Position numbers and translations under genes: made by a program. DNA of 64,000 nt from Pseudomonas viridiflava (GTDB lineage Bacteria; Pseudomonadota; Gammaproteobacteria; Pseudomonadales; Pseudomonadaceae), in assembly GCF_900580675.1 (NCBI RefSeq), contig NZ_UTBG01000186.1:248001-312000 (forward strand). Reading direction: 5' to 3'. Positions within the stretch are counted from its first letter, which is position 1. Every line of letters starts with the position of its first letter. This document shows positions 43,715 to 51,677 of the stretch, in pieces. The notes beneath the pieces were generated by a model that made no database searches, had not been told where the DNA came from, and saw only the letters and a list, made by a program, of their open reading frames with translations.

Positions 43715-43750
43715 CATTATGTAGTGCACGGTTGGGCATACTACATGATG
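43715..43750. promoter_or_regulatory. Inverted repeat upstream of glcB, possible operator
   Basis: CATTATGTAGT (43715-43725) and ACTACATGATG (43740-43750) form an 11-base inverted repeat with one mismatch around a 14-base centre, 43 bases upstream of glcB in the 265-base divergent region shared with gcvR. It is AT-rich and looks like a dimer binding site rather than a terminator. Confidence 0.5.
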
Positions 43751-43937
43751 ACTTGCGGTTGTGAAAATTAGACTAAATACGTCGTTTAGCGACCCACTTT
43801 GGTCGTACGGTCACAGCGGAGAACCGGATGTTCTCAAAAAACTATTGGATTGTTCCAGATAAATATAAAAATGGTACACGATTTGTTTTCGAGGGCTTGC
43901 GAGTCCACCTTATAGATTGAATTCAGAGGGCTTCGCC

Positions 43938-44450
43938 ATGGACCATCTTGTACTCACAATTATCGCCGCCGACAAACCCGGCCTGGTTGAACGCATCGCG
44001 CAGAACATTGCCGCGCATGGCGGCAACTGGCTGGAAAGCCGCATGGCCCATATGGCTGGGCAGTTTGCCGGAATTTTGCGCGTCAGCGTGCCTGGCGAAA
44101 GCCGTCAGGCCCTGGTGGCTGCACTTGAGGATTTATCCACACATGGCATTCGTGTGCTGGTGGCTGAGGGCAGTACCGGGCAGGCCGCGGCCTCCAAATC
44201 GATCATGATGACCCTGGTGGGCAATGACCGTGCGGGCATCGTGCGCGAAATCACGGCGCTGCTGAGCCAGCAAGGCGTGAACCTGGAAAGCCTGAGCACG
44301 GATGTGCGCCCGGCGCCCATGAGCGGTGATCCATTGTTTAGCGCCGAGGCGCTGTTGCGGGTGCCGGCGGCGTTATCCCTGGATACCTTGCAGCTGTCCC
44401 TCGAAACCCTGGCCGATGATTTGATGGTGGAACTGCACCACGAGGAATAA
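43938..44450 (+). CDS. gcvR: Glycine cleavage system transcriptional regulator GcvR-like (two ACT domains)
   Basis: The 170-residue protein consists of two ACT domains (LVLTIIAADKPGLVERIAQNIAAHGGNW and SIMMTLVGNDRAGIVREITALLSQQGVNLESL). In enterobacteria GcvR binds glycine and antagonises the activator GcvA. Many pseudomonad copies are annotated as glycine cleavage regulators without proof. The start at 43938 follows GAGGGCTTCGCC. It is divergent from glcB and converges on rarD. Confidence 0.8.
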   Translation: MDHLVLTIIAADKPGLVERIAQNIAAHGGNWLESRMAHMAGQFAGILRVSVPGESRQALVAALEDLSTHGIRVLVAEGSTGQAAASKSIMMTLVGNDRAGIVREITALLSQQGVNLESLSTDVRPAPMSGDPLFSAEALLRVPAALSLDTLQLSLETLADDLMVELHHEE

Positions 44451-44489
44451 TCGGCCCACAAGGTTATGCATGGAAATCTTGCATGGGCC

Positions 44490-44498
44490 TGTGGATAA
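44490..44498 (+). repeat. Isolated perfect DnaA box
   Basis: TGTGGATAA lies 112 bases before the box of copy D. No clear hairpin of the shared type follows it. A further box, TTATCCACA, lies inside gcvR at 44133-44141. Confidence 0.5.
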
Positions 44499-44601
44499 CC
44501 TGTAGAGACCCGGCGCCAGGCCACACCGGCCGGGCTTCTTCGCCAGCTGAGCAAAAAACGAGCAGTTTCAAGGGCTTGTGCACAAACGGCGGGGATGAGG
44601 C

Positions 44602-44676
44602 TGTGGATAACCATGGGGTGGATGTCTGCAAGCCAGGCTGGCCGTGGCTTGCAGGGCTTTGTACGTTATTTGATCA
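44602..44676 (+). repeat. DnaA-box/hairpin/TGATCA element, copy D
   Basis: A perfect DnaA box (44602-44610), a perfect stem CTGCAAGCCA (44626-44635) with TGGCTTGCAG (44645-44654) and TGATCA (44671-44676) are spaced 24, 20 and 25, identical to copy A 35 kb away. The third stem base pair is G-C here and A-T in copy A, a compensatory change. It lies between the convergent genes gcvR and rarD and touches the rarD stop codon. Confidence 0.7.
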
Positions 44677-45558
44677 GCGTTTGCGGACGGTCAGCCACGC
44701 GTCCAGGCTGTAGACCACCAGCCCCGCCCAGATGAACGCAAAGGCAATCAGCGTGCTTTGCGCCAAGTGCTCACCGAACAGCAGCACGGCTTCCAGCAGC
44801 ACCAGCGTCGGCGCCACGTACTGCAAAAAGCCCAGCGCGGTGTAGGGCAAGTGCCGTGCGGCGGCGTTGAAACACACCAGCGGGATCAGCGTGACCGGGC
44901 CCGCCGCGACCAGCCACCAGGCTTCGGTGGTGCTCCAGAATTCCAGCTGAGCGCTATGGGCCGACGGGTTGAACAGCAACCACGCCACGGCAATCGGCAC
45001 CAGCATCCAGGTTTCCACCACCAGCCCCGGCAGCGCCTTGACTGGCGCCTGCTTGCGGATCAACCCGTAGAAACCGAAGGTCAGCGCCAGCACCAGCGAC
45101 ACCCACGGCAAGCTGCCCACCTGCCACACCTGTTGCGCCACACCGACCGCCGCCAACCCTACGGCGAACCATTGCAAACGCCGCAGGCGTTCGCCGAGGA
45201 TCAGCATGCCCAGCAGCACATTCACCAGCGGGTTGATGTAGTAACCCAGGCTTGCTTCGAGCATGCGCCCGCTGTTCACCGACCACACGTAAGTCAGCCA
45301 GTTACCCGCAATCAACGAGCCGCTGAGCGCCAGGATCGCCAGGCGCTTGGGGTTGTCACGCAGCTCGCGGAACCAGCCTGGGTGTTTCCACACCATCAAC
45401 AGCAAACCGCCGAACAGCGCCGACCACAACACGCGGTGCACGATGATTTCGGCGGCGGGAACGCTGGCGATAGCCTTGAAATAAATGGGGAACAAACCCC
45501 AGATGACATAGGCGCTCAGGCCCAGAATGTAACCCTTGCGGGGGTTGGCGGCTTGCAT
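44674..45558 (-). CDS. rarD: RarD protein (EamA-family transporter)
   Basis: The 294-residue inner-membrane protein has about ten membrane segments and two EamA repeats. KGYILGLSAYVIWGLFPIYFKAI and VPAAEIIVHRVLWSALFG near the N-terminus are diagnostic of RarD. RarD-type proteins are drug/metabolite exporters; the substrate is not known. It is transcribed alone, opposite to gcvR. Confidence 0.92.
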   Translation of the reverse strand: MQAANPRKGYILGLSAYVIWGLFPIYFKAIASVPAAEIIVHRVLWSALFGGLLLMVWKHPGWFRELRDNPKRLAILALSGSLIAGNWLTYVWSVNSGRMLEASLGYYINPLVNVLLGMLILGERLRRLQWFAVGLAAVGVAQQVWQVGSLPWVSLVLALTFGFYGLIRKQAPVKALPGLVVETWMLVPIAVAWLLFNPSAHSAQLEFWSTTEAWWLVAAGPVTLIPLVCFNAAARHLPYTALGFLQYVAPTLVLLEAVLLFGEHLAQSTLIAFAFIWAGLVVYSLDAWLTVRKR

Positions 45559-45616
45559 GCGAAATCCTTGCTTAGGCAGCTAACAAAGCCGCGATTGTAA
45601 GGATATTTGTCAGGAA

Positions 45617-45662
45617 GTGGGACCTGCTTTGCTCTATGTGTGAGGGAGCAAGCCCCTCCCAC
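45617..45662. repeat. Degenerate REP pair
   Basis: GTGGGACCTGCTTTGCT and TGAGGGAGCAAGCCCCTCCCAC are eroded REP sequences between rarD and srkA. Confidence 0.6.
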
Positions 45663-45679
45663 ATTCAAAGCAAAAGCGG

Positions 45680-46654
45680 TCAGAACAGTTTCAGCGGTTC
45701 TTCATTGAGGGCCGACAGCTGCTCGCGCAAAGCCAGCACCTGGTCGCCCCAATACCGCTCGCTGCCGAACCACGGGAAGCTGTGGGGGAACGCCGGGTCA
45801 TCCCAGCGCCGCGCCAGCCACGCGCTGTAGTGCATCAGGCGCAAGGCGCGCAGCGGTTCGATCAGCGCCAGTTCGCGCGGGTCGAAGTCGTGGAATTCCT
45901 GGTAGCCGTCCATCAATTCCGAGAGCTGGCCCAGGCATTCCTGGCGGTCACCGGCAAGCATCATCCACAGGTCCTGTACGGCCGGGCCCATGCGGCAGTC
46001 ATCCAGGTCGACGATATGGAACATCTCGTCGCGGCACATCATGTTGCCGGGGTGGCAATCGCCGTGCATGCGGATGTTCTTGTGCGGCGTGGCCTTGTAC
46101 ACCTCTTCCACGCGCTTGAGCAGGTCGCGGGCCACGGACTCGTAGGCCGGCAGCAGGCTTTTGGGAATGAAGTTGCCTTCGAGCAAGGTGTTGAGGGAAT
46201 CGTGACCGAAGTTCTTCACCCCCAGGGCTTCGCGGTGTTCGAACGGGCGGGTGGAACCCACTGCGTGCAACCGGCCAAGCAACTGCCCAAGGCGATAGAG
46301 CTGGTCAAGATTGCCCGGCTCCGGCGCACGGCCGCCACGGCGTGGGAACAAGGTGAAACGGAAACCGGCGTGTTCGAACAGGCTTTCGCCGTTATGAATC
46401 ATCGGCGCGACCACCGGTACTTCGCATTCGGCCAGCTCGAAGGTGAAACGGTGTTCTTCGAGGATCGCTTCGTTGGTCCAGCGCTGAGGGCGATAGAACT
46501 TGGCGATCAGCGGTTCGGCGTCTTCGATGCCCACCTGATAGACGCGGTTTTCGTAGCTGTTGAGCGCCAGGACGCGAGCATCGCTGAGGAAACCGATGCT
46601 TTCGACCGCGTCGAGTACCAGGTCTGGGGTGAGTGTTTCAAACGGATGGGCCAT
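45680..46654 (-). CDS. srkA: Stress response kinase A (YihE/RdoA-like)
   Basis: The 324-residue protein kinase of the APH fold opens with HPFETLTPDLVLDAVESIG. It has ENRVYQVGIEDAEPLIAKFYRP with the ATP lysine, the catalytic loop IRMHGDCHPGNMMC and the metal aspartate in HIVDLDDCRMGPAVQDLWMML. SrkA phosphorylates serine/threonine and protects against stress-induced death in E. coli. The start at 46654 has AGGAGTTCGC before ATG; the longer frame upstream runs through a REPIN and is rejected. Confidence 0.93.
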   Translation of the reverse strand: MAHPFETLTPDLVLDAVESIGFLSDARVLALNSYENRVYQVGIEDAEPLIAKFYRPQRWTNEAILEEHRFTFELAECEVPVVAPMIHNGESLFEHAGFRFTLFPRRGGRAPEPGNLDQLYRLGQLLGRLHAVGSTRPFEHREALGVKNFGHDSLNTLLEGNFIPKSLLPAYESVARDLLKRVEEVYKATPHKNIRMHGDCHPGNMMCRDEMFHIVDLDDCRMGPAVQDLWMMLAGDRQECLGQLSELMDGYQEFHDFDPRELALIEPLRALRLMHYSAWLARRWDDPAFPHSFPWFGSERYWGDQVLALREQLSALNEEPLKLF

Positions 46655-46741
46655 GCGAACTCCTGCGCGCAGCAGGGCGCCGCGTCCGGCCCGGTATGGT
46701 AACGCACCCGAGCATAGATAGGGGGTGGCTGTGCGGACGCC

Positions 46742-46823
46742 TTCGCGAGCAAGCCCGCTCTCACATTCGATCGGGTTCCACGGTTGGAATGCGGTCGAAT
46801 GTGGGAGCGGGCTTGCTCGCGAA
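46742..46823. repeat. REPIN between srkA and phoX
   Basis: The inverted arms 46742-46764 (one difference) and 46801-46823 are of the GTGGGAGCGGGCTTGCTCGCG type, as at 5401. Confidence 0.93.
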
Positions 46824-46832
46824 TACGGTCTA

Positions 46833-48731
46833 TCAGGCGCCGACGATCCCGCCGTCATCGCGCCGAATCGCCATCACCGACGACCGCGGCTTGCCATTCG
46901 GCAAATGCTCCGGCCAGGTCGACCCGCCGGTTTCCCCCGGATGCTGAATCCCCACAAACAACGTCTTCTGATCCGGCGAGAAGCTGATGCCCGTGACCTC
47001 ACACGCGACCGGCCCGACCATGAATCGACGAATTTCCCCGGTAGAAGGATCTGCACACAGCATCTGGTTATTGCCCATTCCCGCGAAATCGCCGGCGTTG
47101 CTGTAGTCGCCATCGGTGAGAATCCACAGGCGCCCGGCCTTGTCGAAACCCAGGCCATCCGGGCTGTTGAACATGTTCTGCGGGTTGATGTTGGATGAGC
47201 CACCCTTGGGCGTACCGGCATGCACGCCGGGGTTGCCGGCGACCACGAATAAATCCCAGCTGAACGTCATGGCGCCGTGGTTATCGGCATCGGCTTTCCA
47301 GCGCAGGATCTGCCCATAGACGTTTTTCTCGCGGGGGTTGGGCCCACCCACCGGCTGGCCGTCTTCGCCGCGCTTGGCGTTGTTGGTCAGGGTGCAATAG
47401 ACCTGGCCGTCGGCAGGGCTGACCACGATCCATTCCGGGCGGTCCATGCGCGTGGCTTTCACCACACTGGCAGCCAGGCGCGCGTGGATCAGCACTTCGG
47501 CCTGGCTGGCAAAGCCTGTGCTGGCGTCGATACCGTTTTTGCCATGGGTCAGCTCGACCCATTGGCCCTTGCCCTTGGGGTGGTCGGCGTTGCCGTCGCC
47601 GGCGTCGAAAATCGCCACGTACAAGGTACCGTGGTCGAGCAGGTCTTTGTTGGCCTTGGGGTTCTTGTGGTTGATCTTGTCGCGGCTGACGAATTTGTAG
47701 ATGAACTCCCCGCGTTCGTCGTCGCCCATGTACACCACGGCGCGGCCGTCACGGGTTTCGGCGAGGGCGGCGTTTTCGTGCTTGAAGCGGCCGAGGGCGG
47801 TGCGCTTGACCGGTGTGGACTGCGGGTCGAACGGGTCGATTTCCACCACCCAGCCATGGCGATTGAGTTCATTGGGGTTCTTGGCGATATCGAAGCGCGG
47901 GTCGTGCTGGTGCCAGTTGATCTCTTTGCTGGCCGCCACTACGCCGTAGCGCTTCTGCCCGGCGTCGAAGCTTTGCTGTGGGTTGCTGCTGCCAAAGCAG
48001 TCAGTGAAGTTCTCTTCGCACGTCAGATAAGTGCCCCATGGGGTCTGGCCGTTGGCGCAGTTCTGGAAGGTGCCGAGGACGTTTGTGCCGGTCTTGTCGG
48101 CGCCTGTTTTCAGCCAGGCGTGGCCAGCCGCGGGGCCGCTCAAGCGGATCGGCGAGTTGCCGTGGATGCGCCGGTTGTAGCGCGAGTCCTGCACGAACTG
48201 CCAGGTGTCGCCGGTGCGCCGCACTTCGATCACCGACACACCTTCGCTGGCCTGGGCCTTGTGCACGTCCTCGGCCGATTGCGGCGCGCCGCCGTGGGCG
48301 AACAGGTAGCGGTAGTTGGTGTATTCGTTGTTGATCGCCATCAGCGCGCGGTTGTCGTCGCCGGGGAAGGCGAACAGGCTCATGCCGTCGTTGTTGTCAC
48401 CAAACTGCTGTTCCTGGGCTTTGGCGGTGCCGTTGCCGGACGGGTCGAAGGCGGGCGCATTCTTATGCAGCGGCTGGCCCCAACTGATCAGCACCGAAGC
48501 GCTGTAGCCCGGCGGCAGGGTGATGGCATCGCTGGTGGCGGCGGCGATGCTGGTGAAACCCAGCAAGGGGCTGGCGTTCGCGGCATTCACGGCCATCGCG
48601 CTGCGGGTCAGCAGGTTGCCGCCCAGGAACATCGCAGCGCCGCACAGGGCGCCCGCGCCGATAAAGCGGCGGCGGGTCAGGCCGACCATCTGTTCGAGGT
48701 CGGTGGCTTGGTTTTCTTCTAATAGGCTCAT
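46833..48731 (-). CDS. phoX: PhoX-family (DUF839) alkaline phosphatase
   Basis: The 632-residue protein carries a Tat signal (LTRRRFIGAGALCGAAMFLGG at about residues 18-38), so it is exported folded. The rest is the PhoX beta-propeller: FPGDDNRALMAINNEYTNY, WGTYLTCEENFTDCFG, YMGDDERGEFIYKFVS and SPDGLGFDKAGRLWILTDGD hold the acidic metal ligands for calcium and iron. PhoX releases phosphate from organic phosphates in the periplasm. A weak Pho-box-like sequence lies 46 bases upstream. The start ATG fits the Tat signal. Confidence 0.88.
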   Translation of the reverse strand: MSLLEENQATDLEQMVGLTRRRFIGAGALCGAAMFLGGNLLTRSAMAVNAANASPLLGFTSIAAATSDAITLPPGYSASVLISWGQPLHKNAPAFDPSGNGTAKAQEQQFGDNNDGMSLFAFPGDDNRALMAINNEYTNYRYLFAHGGAPQSAEDVHKAQASEGVSVIEVRRTGDTWQFVQDSRYNRRIHGNSPIRLSGPAAGHAWLKTGADKTGTNVLGTFQNCANGQTPWGTYLTCEENFTDCFGSSNPQQSFDAGQKRYGVVAASKEINWHQHDPRFDIAKNPNELNRHGWVVEIDPFDPQSTPVKRTALGRFKHENAALAETRDGRAVVYMGDDERGEFIYKFVSRDKINHKNPKANKDLLDHGTLYVAIFDAGDGNADHPKGKGQWVELTHGKNGIDASTGFASQAEVLIHARLAASVVKATRMDRPEWIVVSPADGQVYCTLTNNAKRGEDGQPVGGPNPREKNVYGQILRWKADADNHGAMTFSWDLFVVAGNPGVHAGTPKGGSSNINPQNMFNSPDGLGFDKAGRLWILTDGDYSNAGDFAGMGNNQMLCADPSTGEIRRFMVGPVACEVTGISFSPDQKTLFVGIQHPGETGGSTWPEHLPNGKPRSSVMAIRRDDGGIVGA

Positions 48732-48776
48732 ATCAGGCTCCTTGCGTGCTTTTTGCGAACACCATAAGGAGCGGGC

Positions 48777-48794
48777 GTGACGAAATTGTTGCAG
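48777..48794 (-). promoter_or_regulatory. Weak Pho-box-like sequence upstream of phoX
   Basis: On the minus strand CTGCAACAATTTCGTCAC matches 11-12 of 18 positions of the Pho box pattern CTGTCAT-N4-CTGTCAC, at a suitable distance from the phoX start. Confidence 0.3.
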
Positions 48795-48811
48795 TTAGAA
48801 GAGGGGCGGGC

Positions 48812-49576
48812 CTAGACCGGGGTTCCTAGCAGCACATTGCTCGGTGCAAACTGCACTTGGATGGCTGCACCTTCAGCGGCGCCGAGCGCCTTGAGTGCGG
48901 CGGGCTGCGCCAGGGCGCATAACACCAGGCCGTTTGGCAGGGCGATGCGCACTTCGCTGGGGCCGTCGTCGGCCTCGAGAATCGCGTCGAGAGTGCCGGC
49001 CAGGCAATTGTGTCCAGGTGTTGCGGCCTGCTCCGGGGTGAGCAGTTCCAGCCAGCCGGCCTTGATCAGCGCAACCACTTCCACACCCATTTCCAGCTCC
49101 AGACGGTGCGTGCTGTCGTGGGTAATCTGCGCTTCCAGCGTCAGCCCGCCAGCCAGTTGCAGGCGAATCAAATCGTTGCGGCCATGCTGCTCAATGGCAA
49201 CCACCTGCCCATGCAACTGGTTGCGCGCGCTGGTGCGCAGCATCAAGCGGCCGAGCAAGTTGAAATCACTGGCCGCTTCATCCGAACCCAGCACCTCGGC
49301 CTGCAACATTTGCAGGCGTTGATAGAGGCGCAATACCCGTTCACCTTCAGCGGTCAGCTTGGCGCCGCCACCGCCCTTGCCGCCCACGCTGCGTTCTACC
49401 AGCGGTTTCTGCGCCAGATTGTTCAGCTCGTCTATGGCGTCCCAGGCGGCCTTGTAACTCAAGCCGGCGCTTTTCGCGGCGCGGGTGATGGAGCCCTGTT
49501 CGGCGATGTGCCCCAGCAAGGCGATGCGCTGGGGGCGGCGGATGATGTGTTGGCTGAGGGACGGCGGCAGAGACAT
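48812..49576 (-). CDS. modE: ModE-like molybdate-dependent regulator
   Basis: The 254-residue protein has an N-terminal LysR-type winged helix (RIALLGHIAEQGSITRAAKSAGLSYKAAWDAIDELN, then GGKGGGGAKLTAEGERVL) and C-terminal TOBE/MOP parts (RNQLHGQVVAIEQHGRNDLIRLQLAGG and a second repeat) that bind molybdate. ModE represses molybdate uptake genes. No modABC lies beside it in this window. It stands between phoX and comF, all on the minus strand. Confidence 0.88.
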   Translation of the reverse strand: MSLPPSLSQHIIRRPQRIALLGHIAEQGSITRAAKSAGLSYKAAWDAIDELNNLAQKPLVERSVGGKGGGGAKLTAEGERVLRLYQRLQMLQAEVLGSDEAASDFNLLGRLMLRTSARNQLHGQVVAIEQHGRNDLIRLQLAGGLTLEAQITHDSTHRLELEMGVEVVALIKAGWLELLTPEQAATPGHNCLAGTLDAILEADDGPSEVRIALPNGLVLCALAQPAALKALGAAEGAAIQVQFAPSNVLLGTPV

Positions 49577-49633
49577 GGGGATACGCTTCGATGAGATGCG
49601 CCGACGTTGCAGCCCTGGCGCACGCGAGTCAAG

Positions 49634-50371
49634 TCAGTTGCCCGGTTTGGGCGTGCGTGCCAGGCAATACACATCGACCTGCCGCGCACCGGCCTGCATC
49701 AGCAGGCGCGCGAGGCTGTGGGCGGTGGCGCCGGTGGTGAGCACGTCGTCCACCAGCGCGAAGTGCCGACCGAGTACCGCGGTGCCGGGGGCGAGGGCAA
49801 AGGCGCCGAGCAGATTGCGCTTGCGCGTCTTGGCATCCAGCGCTTGTTGCGCGACGGTTTCATGCGGGCGTAACAACAGGTGTTCATCAACGGCAATATC
49901 CAGGTCCTGGCTGAGCCAGCGCGCCAGCATCTGCGCCTGGTTATAGCCACGCTCGCGCAGGCGCTTGGGCGCCATGGGCACCGGCAGCAGGCAATCGGGA
50001 CGGCTGAGTTCGGCATTCTCGAAGCGATGGCGCAACGCGTGACCCAGCAAGCGGCCGAGCAGATGCCCGAGCGGCCAGCGTGCTTGATGCTTGAAGCGCG
50101 TGATCAAGGTGTCGACGGGAAAGCTGAACGTCCAGGGCGCAATCACCTGTTTAAAGGCCGGCGGTTGTTTCTGGCATTGGCCGCAGATCAAACCCTCCAG
50201 GGCCAAGGGCAGGGCGCACGTCCCGCACTGTTCCATCAGCCAGGGCAGCTCGGTTTCGCAGCAGTTGCACACGGAATCGGGGTTTTCGGTGGGTTCATCA
50301 CAGATTAAACAGGTCTGTGTGTTTTTTAACCAGATGTAAACCTCGTGTTTGTAGTCAGGTTGACAGTGCAT
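49634..50371 (-). CDS. comF: ComF family phosphoribosyltransferase-like protein
   Basis: The 245-residue protein has an N-terminal zinc-ribbon-like part with four CxxC-type motifs (CLICDEP, CNCCETELP, CGTCALPL, CGQCQK) and a C-terminal PRTase fold (FALVDDVLTTGATAHSLARLL). ComF proteins support DNA uptake in competent bacteria and are widespread. The start at 50371 follows AAGGAAGAATC. Unusually, its first dozen codons contain the candidate BirA operator of the divergent bioB. Confidence 0.88.
   Translation of the reverse strand: MHCQPDYKHEVYIWLKNTQTCLICDEPTENPDSVCNCCETELPWLMEQCGTCALPLALEGLICGQCQKQPPAFKQVIAPWTFSFPVDTLITRFKHQARWPLGHLLGRLLGHALRHRFENAELSRPDCLLPVPMAPKRLRERGYNQAQMLARWLSQDLDIAVDEHLLLRPHETVAQQALDAKTRKRNLLGAFALAPGTAVLGRHFALVDDVLTTGATAHSLARLLMQAGARQVDVYCLARTPKPGN
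50335..50365. promoter_or_regulatory. BirA-type biotin operator
   Basis: TGTAAACCT (50335-50343) and AGGTTGACA (50357-50365) form an inverted repeat with one mismatch and a 13-base centre. It resembles the proteobacterial BirA box (TTGTAAACC-N14/16-GGTTTACAA). It overlaps the start of comF and the -35 box of the bioB promoter, so biotin-dependent repression of bioB is expected. Confidence 0.65.
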
Positions 50372-50387
50372 GATTCTTCCTTAAATA
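50360..50387 (+). promoter_or_regulatory. Probable sigma-70 promoter of bioB
   Basis: A consensus -35 TTGACA (50360-50365) and an AT-rich TAAATA (50382-50387) are separated by 16 bases, about 75 bases before bioB. The -35 box lies in the right half of the biotin operator. Confidence 0.45.
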
Positions 50388-50463
50388 TGCCGAGCATCCG
50401 TGTCGTGTCTGTGGGTATTGCCCTTCCCGCAGCGTTAGCCCAAGCATAATCAAGGAAACGCCC

Positions 50464-51519
50464 ATGAGCGCCAGCACCACCGCCACTTTGCGTCACGATT
50501 GGTCCCTCGCCGAAGTCAAAGCGCTGTTTGTGCAGCCGTTCAACGACCTGCTGTTCCAGGCGCAGACCGTGCACCGCGCGCACTTCGACGCCAACCGCGT
50601 GCAAGTGTCGACCCTGCTGTCGATCAAAACCGGCGCCTGCCCGGAAGATTGCAAATATTGTCCGCAGTCGGGCCACTACAACACTGGCCTCGAAAAAGAG
50701 AAGCTGATGGAAGTGCAGAAGGTTCTCGAAGAGGCCGCCCGCGCCAAGGCCATCGGCTCGACGCGTTTCTGCATGGGCGCCGCCTGGAAGCACCCGTCGG
50801 CCAAAGACATGCCGTACGTGCTTGAGATGGTCAAAGGCGTAAAGGCCATGGGCCTGGAAACCTGCATGACCCTCGGCCGCCTCGATCAGGACCAGACCGA
50901 AGCCCTGGCCCAGGCCGGCCTCGATTACTACAACCACAACCTCGACACTTCGCCGGAGTTCTACGGCTCGATCATCACCACCCGCACCTACGGCGAGCGC
51001 CTGCAAACCCTGGCTTACGTACGTGATTCGGGGATGAAGATCTGCTCCGGCGGCATCCTCGGCATGGGCGAGTCGCTGGATGACCGCGCCAACCTGCTGA
51101 TCCAACTGGCCAACCTGCCGGAGCATCCGGAATCGGTGCCGATCAACATGCTGGTGAAAGTCGCCGGCACGCCGCTGGAAAACGCCGAGGATATCGACCC
51201 GTTCGACTTTATCCGCATGCTCGCCGTGGCGCGCATCCTGATGCCGCAATCCCACGTGCGCCTGTCGGCTGGCCGTGAGGCGATGAACGAGCAGATGCAG
51301 GCCCTGGCGTTCTTCGCCGGCGCCAACTCGATCTTCTACGGCGACAAACTGCTGACCACCGCCAACCCGCAGGCCGACAAGGACATGCAACTGTTCTCGC
51401 GCCTGGGCATCCTGCCGGAAGCCCGTGAAGAGCATGCTGATGAAGTGCACCAGGCGGCGATCGAGCAGGCGCTGGTGGAGCAGAAGAGCAGCGAGCAGTT
51501 TTATAACGCCGTGGTTTGA
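50464..51519 (+). CDS. bioB: Biotin synthase
   Basis: BioB inserts sulfur into dethiobiotin by radical-SAM chemistry. The 351-residue protein has the [4Fe-4S] motif CPEDCKYC with C59, C63 and C66. The landmarks [13 protein letters not shown] and GGILGMGES are present, as is the conserved arginine near RLSAGR that touches the [2Fe-2S] cluster. The start ATG follows AAGGAAACGCCC. It is the first gene of the biotin cluster, divergent from comF; bioF follows after a hairpin and a REPIN. Confidence 0.97.
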   Translation: MSASTTATLRHDWSLAEVKALFVQPFNDLLFQAQTVHRAHFDANRVQVSTLLSIKTGACPEDCKYCPQSGHYNTGLEKEKLMEVQKVLEEAARAKAIGSTRFCMGAAWKHPSAKDMPYVLEMVKGVKAMGLETCMTLGRLDQDQTEALAQAGLDYYNHNLDTSPEFYGSIITTRTYGERLQTLAYVRDSGMKICSGGILGMGESLDDRANLLIQLANLPEHPESVPINMLVKVAGTPLENAEDIDPFDFIRMLAVARILMPQSHVRLSAGREAMNEQMQALAFFAGANSIFYGDKLLTTANPQADKDMQLFSRLGILPEAREEHADEVHQAAIEQALVEQKSSEQFYNAVV

Positions 51520-51522
51520 CGC

Positions 51523-51564
51523 CCCACTCCCACATTTGGAATGCAATCCAAATGTGGGAGTGGG
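51523..51564. terminator. Perfect 18-base-pair hairpin after bioB
   Basis: CCCACTCCCACATTTGGA and TCCAAATGTGGGAGTGGG pair perfectly around the loop ATGCAA, four bases after the bioB stop. No T run follows, so it may attenuate or protect the bioB message rather than end it. It overlaps the REP arm that follows. Confidence 0.55.
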
Positions 51565-51640
51565 CTGGCCTGCGATAGCGGTCATTCAGGCACATTGATG
51601 TTGAATGTGACGCCGTCATCGCAGGCAAGCCAGCTCCCAC
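51555..51640. repeat. REPIN between bioB and bioF
   Basis: An altered REP arm GTGGGAGTGGGCTGGCCTGC (from 51555) faces a canonical inverted arm (51618-51640). It stands in the 158-base gap upstream of bioF. Confidence 0.85.
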
Positions 51641-51677
51641 ATTCAGGTTGTGTTCATCCAGACATACCGAGGCCTGC

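Noticed and set aside
46655-46858. N-terminal extension of SrkA
   Set aside because: The extension would be encoded by a REPIN and the real start has a strong AGGAG site.
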